A DNA stretch of 46,002 bases from Marivita geojedonensis (lineage in GTDB: Bacteria > Pseudomonadota > Alphaproteobacteria > Rhodobacterales > Rhodobacteraceae): assembly GCF_002115805.1 (NCBI RefSeq), contig NZ_JFKC01000028.1:1-46002 (forward strand), given 5' to 3'. Each line of letters starts with the position of its first letter. The first letter of the stretch is position 1. The notes below the pieces were generated by a model that was not told the DNA's origin, searched no databases, and saw only the letters and a program-made list of their open reading frames with translations. Below are positions 17,580 to 24,067 of the stretch, one piece after another. Position numbers and translations under genes: made by a program.

Positions 17580-17812
17580 CCGATGTTCACCCCAAAATGC
17601 TAAATGCGCAGTCAACTCCACCAACAGCACGGGGCTGCGGTGCCAAGATACCCCTCACATCACCATCGCTTCGATTCGTAGGACAGATGCCCGAACTCGG
17701 CCTTGAGTCAGATCAATACTCGCCTTTGCGAGATCGAGACACACGTCAAGCACATCGAGCCATCGCGCACGCACACAACAGCGCATAAAAACAATAATCA
17801 GTTGTATGGGGA
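17580..17812. other. non-coding gap between cbpA and the island border
   Basis: 233 bases without a convincing gene. It should contain the cbpA promoter on the minus strand, but I see no clear sigma-70 or heat-shock sites. Toward its right end the DNA becomes A/T-rich (AAAAACAATAATCA) just before the island repeat. Confidence 0.5.
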
Positions 17813-17828
17813 ATGGTGCCCAGGAGAG
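17813..17828. repeat. left attachment-site repeat
   Basis: ATGGTGCCCAGGAGAG is identical to 32639-32654, the 3' end of tRNA-Leu with its CCA. It is a displaced tRNA fragment left by integration and marks the left border of the island. Confidence 0.92.
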
Positions 17829-17875
17829 ACACCAACATATTGTATTACAATGTTTTTATTTGTCCATCTTTGTCA

Positions 17876-17966
17876 GTATCCCCCTAAAAACACTGCCCTA
17901 TCTATCCCGTTCTGTCTTGCCGTGTTCGCCTGCATCCAATAACCTAGGGTGGATATTTCGGTGGAC
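17876..17966. promoter_or_regulatory. possible integrase arm-type sites, left end
   Basis: The 11-mer GGTGGATATTT at 17948-17958 recurs at 32565-32575 near the right border. GTATCCCCCTAAA at 17876-17888 is the inverse of a TTTAGGGGGGTAC string at 32573-32585. Sites shared between both ends of an island and lying next to the integrase gene are typical of arm-type recombinase binding sites. A 13-base palindrome ATTGTATTACAAT at 17839-17851 lies between them and the left repeat. Confidence 0.5.
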
Positions 17967-17971
17967 ACAGA

Positions 17972-19165
17972 ATGCGCGCCCAGAACAGACTTTCGGCTCA
18001 ATTCATCAAACATGCCCCTGTCGGCAAGCATTGCGATGGTGCGGGTCTGTGGCTGGTAAAACGTGACGACGGCGGGGCGCAGTGGGTGTTACGCGTCACC
18101 GTTTACGGTAGACGCAAAGAAATGGGTTTGGGTGGGTTCCCAACTGTGTCCTTGGCCGAAGCCCGCAAATTGCGAGACCGCTGGAGAAAGGTAGCGGCGG
18201 CAGGTCGCAATCCCATAAGAGAACGGGAAGCCGAACGGCGCGCCGCGCGGCGCGAAGACATTTCGCTTGCCGTTATCACGGCTGATGCGTTTGAAGCCCG
18301 AAAAGCAGAATTGAAGGGCGATGGCGCGGCTGGGCGATGGCTGTCACCTCTAACCCTTCACGTCTTGCCCAAACTGGGCCGTGTTCCCGTGACTGAACTA
18401 GACCAGCGCGACATTCGCGACACGCTGGCCCCCATCTGGCACACGAAAGCCGACACGGCGCGCAAAGCCATGAACCGTCTTTCTATCGTCCTGCGTCATG
18501 CGGCGGCGCTGGGCTTGGATGTGGATTTGCAGGCAACCGAGAAAGCCAAGGCTCTGTTGGGCAAGTCGCGCCACAAGCCGAAAAACATCCCGGCGATGGA
18601 TTGGCGCGATGTGCCTGACTTCTATGCAAGCCTCGAAGAACCGACACTGACCCATCTGGCGCTGCGCCTTCTCATTCTGACCGGCGTGCGTTCTGGGCCG
18701 CTGCGGAACTTGCGGCTTGAGCAAATCGACGGTGACATTTGGACCATCCCTGCTGACGCCATGAAGGGGCGAAAGGGCGCAACTGAGGACTTCCGTGTGC
18801 CCCTGTCAGATGAAGCGAAACGCGTGATTGATCTAGCGCGTCCGCACGCCCGCAACGGCTATCTGTTTCCGAACACGCGTGGCGGCGTGATTAGCGACAT
18901 GACGCTGTCACGGCACATGGAACGGCGGGGGCTAAAAGCGCGCCCGCATGGGTTTCGCACCAGCCTGCGCACATGGCTGGCCGAAGCCACTGACGCCCCG
19001 CACGAAGTCGCAGAAGCGATGTTGGCGCATGTTGTGGATGGCGGTGTGGTGCGGGCCTATCGGCGGACAGATTACCTCGAACAGCGTGCCACGCTAGCCG
19101 AGCGCTGGGCCGACTTTTTGAACGGCGGTGCTGGGCAGGTGGTGACGTTGGCGGGAAATGGGTGA
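17972..19165 (+). CDS. int: tyrosine-type site-specific integrase (P4-like)
   Basis: 397 aa. The N-terminus is the arm-binding DUF4102-like domain (GLWLVKRDDGGAQWVLRV, then MGLGGFPTVSLAEARKLRD). A SAM-like core-binding domain is centred near residues 90-180. The catalytic domain shows LTGVRSGPLRNLRL (Arg I), HGFRTSLRTW (His-X-X-Arg), MLAHVV (His) and the tyrosine region VRAYRRTDYLEQR. It should insert and, with a directionality factor, excise the island at tRNA-Leu. Its stop overlaps the next gene (GTGA). It lies 143 bases inside the left repeat, at the end far from the tRNA gene. Confidence 0.93.
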   Translation: MRAQNRLSAQFIKHAPVGKHCDGAGLWLVKRDDGGAQWVLRVTVYGRRKEMGLGGFPTVSLAEARKLRDRWRKVAAAGRNPIREREAERRAARREDISLAVITADAFEARKAELKGDGAAGRWLSPLTLHVLPKLGRVPVTELDQRDIRDTLAPIWHTKADTARKAMNRLSIVLRHAAALGLDVDLQATEKAKALLGKSRHKPKNIPAMDWRDVPDFYASLEEPTLTHLALRLLILTGVRSGPLRNLRLEQIDGDIWTIPADAMKGRKGATEDFRVPLSDEAKRVIDLARPHARNGYLFPNTRGGVISDMTLSRHMERRGLKARPHGFRTSLRTWLAEATDAPHEVAEAMLAHVVDGGVVRAYRRTDYLEQRATLAERWADFLNGGAGQVVTLAGNG

Positions 19166-20004
19166 AGATGCGAGGAAATGGTTTACCCAAATCGTTGCCG
19201 GTTTCGGCCATAATTGCAGCGTTTAATTTAAGAAACTCTGAAGTTTCTGAGTCACTGAACGCTGCCCTCGCTCGTGCCCAAATTGATGAATGGGGCGGGA
19301 CACACCGCCCCTTGGACTGGGCCAGAAATTTTTTCGAAACCGCATACCAACCGAACCCAGTAACCGGTGCGGCATCTTTTGTTGGCATTCCGAAATCAAT
19401 CCAAAGCCTTCTTTTGCACTTTGCCGCTGAAACGGAACTCGCCGTGAACGGCCAAATCTCGGAGGGCATAGGGTCAGAAATTGCGCATTGGGCAGCAACT
19501 GACTTTGACACATTCACGATGGCGCAAATGATGGTGATAGAGGCTGCAACTGGGAAGCCTCGACTGCCTGCGTCGCTCCATAACCTTACCAAGAAAATTG
19601 CTTCTGGCACGACCGCGCCCCAGAAAAGAGGGGACCGCTCTTGGAAGCTTTCCAACCGCAATCGAATTGGCATTGCTGCGCTAAACGTGCTGACTAATGA
19701 AGCAGGTTTCGACTTAACGCCGACACGAAGTGTAGCGAGCAGCGGTGTGTCGGCCTGCGACATCCTTGCGGAAGCGGCGAGCGGCTTTGGATGGGCGAGT
19801 ATTACAGCCGCTGGTGCTGATGAGATTTGGCGCAATCGGGAGCGTTGGACTCTCGAGTGGCACTTGTGCCTTGCGCTGGGTGCATTCATGACCGGCGAAG
19901 AAAAAGGATTGCCTACTGAATTTACCTTACGGGCACTTAGGTGGTTGAAAGCCGTACCGTCGGGGCGAAAAGGCAAAAACCAACCCGATGAGCCGACAGC
20001 CTGA
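19162..20004 (+). CDS. island protein of unknown function, coupled to the integrase
   Basis: 280 aa. The GTG start at 19162 overlaps the integrase stop as GTGA; ATG 19168 is an alternative two codons later. No signal peptide and no clear membrane spans. The middle is helical (SIQSLLLHFAAETELAV, TMAQMMVIEAATG). The segment SNRNRIGIAALNVLTNEAGFDLTPTRS could be a small-molecule or DNA-contact region, but I can name no domain. The C-terminus is basic (GRKGKNQ). Tight coupling to int suggests a role in integration or its control, or an accessory cargo gene. Unrecognised. Confidence 0.75.
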   Translation: MKMRGNGLPKSLPVSAIIAAFNLRNSEVSESLNAALARAQIDEWGGTHRPLDWARNFFETAYQPNPVTGAASFVGIPKSIQSLLLHFAAETELAVNGQISEGIGSEIAHWAATDFDTFTMAQMMVIEAATGKPRLPASLHNLTKKIASGTTAPQKRGDRSWKLSNRNRIGIAALNVLTNEAGFDLTPTRSVASSGVSACDILAEAASGFGWASITAAGADEIWRNRERWTLEWHLCLALGAFMTGEEKGLPTEFTLRALRWLKAVPSGRKGKNQPDEPTA

Positions 20005-20049
20005 ATAGGACAAATCTGCACTGCACCTTATGAGAAAGGACAGTGCAGC

Positions 20050-20232
20050 ATGGAAAACTACCTCACTTTGAATGAACTGCGCGCCAAGCTGGGCAATCGC
20101 TCACGCTCTGCGATTTATGGCGACTTGGCCGCGGGCCGTTTGCCGCAGCCCATCAAACTGGGTGGCCGTATTTACTGGGCTGAAGCCGACGTTGACACCC
20201 ATCTGCGTAATCTAAGCGGGGAGGCAGCGTAA
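20050..20232 (+). CDS. AlpA-like helix-turn-helix regulator / excisionase
   Basis: 60 aa. LTLNELRAKLGNRSRSAIYGDLAAGRLPQPIKLGGRIYWAEADVDTHL matches the AlpA/Phage_AlpA MerR-type fold: a first helix, the recognition helix with SRSAIY, then the LPxPIKLGGRxYW wing. AlpA proteins activate island integrases or act as excision directionality factors. AAAGGAC lies upstream of ATG 20050. It begins the second gene block of the island and is the best candidate to control excision. Confidence 0.88.
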   Translation: MENYLTLNELRAKLGNRSRSAIYGDLAAGRLPQPIKLGGRIYWAEADVDTHLRNLSGEAA

Positions 20233-20237
20233 AAAAA

Positions 20238-20420
20238 ATGATCGACCAGAGAGCAAACCCCGGCGCAGCGGCAACTGCGACCGGGGCGGATAGCAAATTT
20301 GAAGCTGAAAAACCTCTCACGCAGAATACGCCTCAAATCGTTTTTTTCGCAAGCTTCTATTGGGATCGGCGGTCTGGCTCGGTCGAGCGCCTCCGCAGCT
20401 TTGCGGGGATCGCGACATGA
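20238..20420 (+). CDS. possible small island protein upstream of the TOPRIM gene
   Basis: 60 aa, no recognised family. It is supported by a strong GGGGAGG ribosome site about 13 bases upstream of ATG 20238 and by an ATGA overlap with the TOPRIM gene start at 20417. The product is polar at the N-terminus (MIDQRANPGAAATA) and has an aromatic patch (IVFFASFYW). It may be a real peptide, or only a leader whose translation primes the next gene. Low confidence because of its size and lack of homology. Confidence 0.4.
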   Translation: MIDQRANPGAAATATGADSKFEAEKPLTQNTPQIVFFASFYWDRRSGSVERLRSFAGIAT

Positions 20421-21298
20421 AGGACATTTTTCAGGCTAGCCCGATAAAACGCCCTCGCGCCACCAAGGCCGACATGGAAGCGCGAGCGCAATTTCTAATA
20501 GAATATGCAGAAGAGCATGGTCCCGTCACTGTGCGGGGTTTGTTCTACGCGGCCACCGTCGCAGGCGTTCCCGGCATCGAAAAGACCGATGCAGGATATA
20601 ACAAGGTGCAGACTCAAGTGCTGAAATTGCGCCGAGAGGGCAAAATGCCCTACGGGGTAATCTCCGATGGCACACGCTACATGCGCCGACCCCGTACTTA
20701 TGACGGCTGGACAGAGGCGCTTCGCACAACTGCCGAGGCGTATCGCAAAAGCCTGTGGACAAATCACCCGGAGCAAGTCGAAATCTGGATTGAGAAGTCC
20801 GCGCTCTCAGGAGTTATCTTTCCCGTGACGGCTGAGTATGAAGTGCCGCTCATGCCAACCGGTGGCTACGTTTCCGAAACATTTGCTCACGATGCCGTCG
20901 AGAACATGCGCGGCACCGGCCAGCGTCTAGTGGTCTATTCGCTCTATGACTTCGACCGCAGCGGACGGGATGCTGAGGCTTCCTTGAAAGAGAAGGTCGA
21001 GCGGTTCGGGCGTAAGTATGGTGTCCCGGTCAGCTTCGAACCTTTGGCCCTGACCTACGCGCAAGTGAAGGCGCTGGATCTTCCTACCCGCCCCGCCAAG
21101 CGCAAGACAGCCGCAGACCAGCGGTGGACCTATCCCTTCGCGGCTGAACTAGACGCGATACCGCCTGACAAGCTGCGCGACATGGTTCGCGGCGCGATTG
21201 AGCGTCACTTGCCAGCATCCGAACTCGAACATCTCAAGATGATTGAGCAGGCCGAGCGCAACACGATGTTGCAATTCATCGGGGAAGCATCGTTATGA
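20417..21298 (+). CDS. Spo11/TopoVI-A-like winged-helix plus TOPRIM protein
   Basis: 293 aa. The N-terminal half resembles the 5Y-CAP winged helix of Topo VI-A/Spo11: GPVTVRGLFYAATVAG has R40 and Y44 in the arrangement of the V-R-D-I-F-Y catalytic motif. The TOPRIM part shows E126 (IWIEKSALSG) and the DxD pair D178/D180 (YSLYDFDRSGRD), the metal-binding acidic residues. All expected catalytic positions are therefore present. Type IIB topoisomerases need an ATPase B subunit, and none is visible here, so it resembles the B-less 'Mini-A' type I recall from mobile elements. It may nick or cleave island DNA during replication or excision. It overlaps both neighbours by ATGA. Confidence 0.75.
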   Translation: MKDIFQASPIKRPRATKADMEARAQFLIEYAEEHGPVTVRGLFYAATVAGVPGIEKTDAGYNKVQTQVLKLRREGKMPYGVISDGTRYMRRPRTYDGWTEALRTTAEAYRKSLWTNHPEQVEIWIEKSALSGVIFPVTAEYEVPLMPTGGYVSETFAHDAVENMRGTGQRLVVYSLYDFDRSGRDAEASLKEKVERFGRKYGVPVSFEPLALTYAQVKALDLPTRPAKRKTAADQRWTYPFAAELDAIPPDKLRDMVRGAIERHLPASELEHLKMIEQAERNTMLQFIGEASL

Positions 21299-21684
21299 GC
21301 GTTTCTCAGCACATCCCCCCCGATATCAAGAAGGTTGCGCGCTGTGTTGGTTACGCTGCGTGGCTGCATACAGTCGATGCATGGCTTGGCTTGCCGGTTG
21401 TTCTGGAGGCGCGTCTTGCACCGCACAAACGCGCTGCACTGGCCCACGCGACGTTGCGCTCCCTCTGCAATGAACACGTCGAGGCGGTCTGCGCGTCCGT
21501 CTTGCCGCAGAATGCAGGACAGCCGCAGGCAGCCTTCTCGGGTATCATGGACCAAGCCGCGTTCTGGGCCGATTTGGCAACTCAGGATGAGCGTGACGCG
21601 TACATGCTGGCGTCTTTCAACCGGTCGCCGGAAACCCGTCAAGCAGCCTTCCTTGAATTCGTGCAGCGGAGGGCGGCGGCATGA
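21295..21684 (+). CDS. unknown protein between TOPRIM and RepA-like genes
   Basis: 129 aa, mostly helical, cytoplasmic. It has Cys residues at VARCVGYAAW, LRSLCNEH and VEAVCASV with no clear metal-site spacing. Starts in an ATGA overlap with the TOPRIM gene and ends in an ATGA overlap with the RepA-like gene, so it is translated in step with both. That position suggests a partner of one of them in DNA processing. I recognise no family. Confidence 0.75.
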   Translation: MSVSQHIPPDIKKVARCVGYAAWLHTVDAWLGLPVVLEARLAPHKRAALAHATLRSLCNEHVEAVCASVLPQNAGQPQAAFSGIMDQAAFWADLATQDERDAYMLASFNRSPETRQAAFLEFVQRRAAA

Positions 21685-22823
21685 TGCGCGATTTTGACGA
21701 TATGGACCACCAGGACCAAGCGCACCGAGCCGAGCATCCCAAGGCGCATGACGAACGTGCCAAGGCCGGCGAGAAGTCGCGCTTCTATTGCGCTGCTACG
21801 CTTAAGGGAGCGCCTGTACCGCCGCGTGAGTGGCTTGTGCATGACCTTATCCCTCAAAACACCGTCACGTTGTTCGGCGGCGACGGCGGCACAGGCAAGA
21901 GCCTGCTGGCCTTGCAGCTGGCCGTTGCCGTTGCCACCGGGCGCGAGTGGATTGGTAAGGCCGTTCCCAAGGGCAATGTTATCTTTATCAGTGCGGAGGA
22001 TGACGACGCAGAATTGCATCGCCGCCTTGATAACATTCTGAGAGCCGAGGGCCGGACCTACGACGACTTGTCGGGCCTGATCCTGCGTTCCTTGGCTGGC
22101 GAAGACGCGCTTCTCGCCGTTGATACACAAGTTAAATTGATGGCGTCCGAACTGTTCAAAGAACTCGATGCCCGTGCTGCGGATGAAGTTCCGCTGCTAA
22201 TCGGTATCGACACTCTGGCTGATGTCTATCCGGCAAACGAAAACGACCGGGCCAAAGTCCGCCAGTTTATCGGCATCCTGCGCGGTCTCGCGCTCAAGAG
22301 ACAATGTGCCGTCGTTTTGCTTGGCCATCCGTCCCTGACGGGGATCTCGAGCGGCACCGGCACATCCGGGTCGACCGCTTGGAATAACTCTGTGCGATCC
22401 CGTTTGTACCTGTCGCGGATCAAGGACGGGTCGTTCGAGGCCGATCCTGACCGCCGTGTGCTGACGACGATGAAGGCCAACTACGGCCGCATTGGCGGTG
22501 AAACGCATGTCAAATGGAAGGCTGGTGTCTTTGTCCTCGAGCCGAGCGAGGGAGGCATGGACAAAATGGCAGCCGGGGCCAAAGCGCAACGCGTGTTCAC
22601 GAAATTGCTGGATACCTTCACGGCACAAGGGCGACGCGTGAACCATGCGGGCGGGACCACGTACGCACCAAAGGTATTCGCGGAACATCCTGACTCCGAA
22701 GGCATGACCAAGAAGGCATTGAAGACGGCGATGGAGGGTCTGCTTGCGGCGAAAAAAATCAAGATTGAAACCGAAGGACCGCCATCGAAGCGGCGCTCAT
22801 TTCTGGCGAGGGCCGACCAATGA
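21681..22823 (+). CDS. RepA-like AAA ATPase (replicative-helicase type)
   Basis: 380 aa. A RecA-like ATPase core contains Walker A GGDGGTGKSLLALQ, a Walker B-like LLIGIDTLADV (about residue 175), and a sensor/motif region VVLLGHPSLTGISSGTGTSGSTAW. This order resembles RepA of RSF1010-type plasmids and AAA_25 proteins of islands, which load or act as hexameric helicases. The C-terminal ~100 residues form a basic winged-helix-like region (KKALKTAMEGLLAAKKIKIETEG). It implies that the element can replicate after excision or uses its own helicase. Coupled by ATGA overlaps at both ends. Confidence 0.82.
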   Translation: MMRDFDDMDHQDQAHRAEHPKAHDERAKAGEKSRFYCAATLKGAPVPPREWLVHDLIPQNTVTLFGGDGGTGKSLLALQLAVAVATGREWIGKAVPKGNVIFISAEDDDAELHRRLDNILRAEGRTYDDLSGLILRSLAGEDALLAVDTQVKLMASELFKELDARAADEVPLLIGIDTLADVYPANENDRAKVRQFIGILRGLALKRQCAVVLLGHPSLTGISSGTGTSGSTAWNNSVRSRLYLSRIKDGSFEADPDRRVLTTMKANYGRIGGETHVKWKAGVFVLEPSEGGMDKMAAGAKAQRVFTKLLDTFTAQGRRVNHAGGTTYAPKVFAEHPDSEGMTKKALKTAMEGLLAAKKIKIETEGPPSKRRSFLARADQ

Positions 22824-23053
22824 TTGACCTTCCAACCCCATTCCAACCCGACCCTCCAACCCCTTCCAACCTAGGGCCCAACCCCTTGCCTACCCCCGTT
22901 CCAACCCCTGTGTTCCACTATCCCCATACCCCTAAGGGACTGCGCATCCCCCTAGGCGGGGCTGCGCATCCTATCCCAAGCCGCATACCGTTCGGCGCGG
23001 CCAGCGCTCGCGAAGCGGAATTCAATAATTTGGTGTTCAGAAATGACCCGTAA
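22820..23053 (+). CDS. possible Pro-rich small protein over CCAACCC repeats
   Basis: 77 aa, very Pro-rich (PTPFQPDPPTPSNLGPNPLP). The ATGA overlap with the RepA-like stop and the 11-base overlap with the next gene favour translation. Against this, the Pro-rich part is a by-product of repeated CCAACCC DNA, so the stretch may be cis-acting DNA that happens to stay open. No domain is visible. Confidence 0.4.
   Translation: MIDLPTPFQPDPPTPSNLGPNPLPTPVPTPVFHYPHTPKGLRIPLGGAAHPIPSRIPFGAASAREAEFNNLVFRNDP
22830..22908. repeat. six CCAACC(C) repeats after the RepA-like gene
   Basis: (T)TCCAACCC-type units occur at 22830, 22841, 22855, 22864, 22877 (CCCAACCCC) and 22899, all in the same orientation, spaced 9-22 bases apart. 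They lie directly after the RepA-like gene. Clustered short direct repeats there could be iterons for replication initiation. Low-complexity coding sequence is the alternative. Confidence 0.55.
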
Positions 23054-23492
23054 AAACCGCTCAAATACGGAAGGTCGTAGCCCTGACGGCACATTCGCTC
23101 CCGGCAATCCCGGCAAGCCGAAGGGCGCGCGCCACAAAGCCACACAGGCCGCACTGGCGCTGTTGGACGGCGAAGCTAACGCACTGACCCGCAAAGCGGT
23201 TGAACTGGCTTTGGAGGGCGACACAACGGCTCTGAGGCTTTGTCTAGAGCGTATTGCACCGCCTCGCAAAGATGCTCCGGTGACCTTTGATCTGCCACGA
23301 ATGAGATCAGCGGAAGACGCTGCAAAAGCGGCAGGCTCGGTTCTTGATGCTGTTGCGTCTGGAGGCCTAACCCCGACCGAAGGCGCTCACATTATGGCCT
23401 TGGTGGAAAGCTATCGGCGGACACTGGAGACGGCTCAGTTGGAGGGTCGACTTGACGCGCTTGAGAAAGCACTTGGGAGGCATGATTGGTGA
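23043..23492 (+). CDS. DUF5681-domain protein
   Basis: 149 aa. The N-terminus SPDGTFAPGNPGKPKGARHKAT matches the DUF5681 signature found in phage and island proteins, often near packaging or replication genes. A helical region follows (ALALLDGEANALTRKAVELALEGDTTALRLCLERIAPP), then a coiled-coil tail. It is probably DNA-associated, judging by the basic Gly/Pro N-terminus. It overlaps the previous small gene by 11 bases and the next gene by GTGA. Function is unknown. Confidence 0.8.
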   Translation: MTRKNRSNTEGRSPDGTFAPGNPGKPKGARHKATQAALALLDGEANALTRKAVELALEGDTTALRLCLERIAPPRKDAPVTFDLPRMRSAEDAAKAAGSVLDAVASGGLTPTEGAHIMALVESYRRTLETAQLEGRLDALEKALGRHDW

Positions 23493-23953
23493 AAAAGATA
23501 TCGCAGAAGGTCTACGCGACATTAACACCGACACAACGCGTAGCCGCGTATGTTGAGGCTCTCGCCCGCGGCGACGAAGACGAAGTGCAACGCTTGAGGA
23601 GTAGTTGCCCCAGAGTTGAGTACCGCCGAATTGACCCGCGCTTCACAATAAGACTCGACACGTTGTTTGCTCTGGCAATGGCGACCGAGGCTGATCTCAA
23701 AGAAAGCGCACTAGGTTTCTTCGTCGCGATGCGGTTGGATCCAACGAAGGCAAGAGATTATCTGCAGCAGTTTGCGAATACACGCCATGCTTGGCAGACC
23801 ATCCTATCCACCTTTGGAGTGGACGCAAAGGCCATGCAATCGGTTGGACCGCCCTCAAGCCCATTTTTCGAGTTCATCGACCCATTGATCCCGAAACCCG
23901 ACGAAGAAGCCTCCAGAAAACTCTCAAGTGAAATGCTCAGGTTTCTCGACTGA
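23489..23953 (+). CDS. unknown island protein following DUF5681
   Basis: 154 aa from GTG 23489, chosen because GGGAGG lies eight bases upstream and it makes a GTGA overlap with the previous stop. The product is helical: LTPTQRVAAYVEALARGDEDEVQRL, a possible regulatory or partner-binding helix bundle, then LFALAMATEADLKESALGFFVAM. No motif that I can name. It ends the plus-strand gene chain that starts at 20050 and converges with hsdS. Confidence 0.75.
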   Translation: MKKISQKVYATLTPTQRVAAYVEALARGDEDEVQRLRSSCPRVEYRRIDPRFTIRLDTLFALAMATEADLKESALGFFVAMRLDPTKARDYLQQFANTRHAWQTILSTFGVDAKAMQSVGPPSSPFFEFIDPLIPKPDEEASRKLSSEMLRFLD

Positions 23954-24067
23954 CGGCATTTAGTCGACTATCCCAAAGCCAGCTACGCTTGGTCGGTGCA
24001 CTGTTTCCAATCGGCGGAGCAGAGTAGCGAGCGGCACCTGCGTCCGATTAGGCGGGTGGCGTGATCG

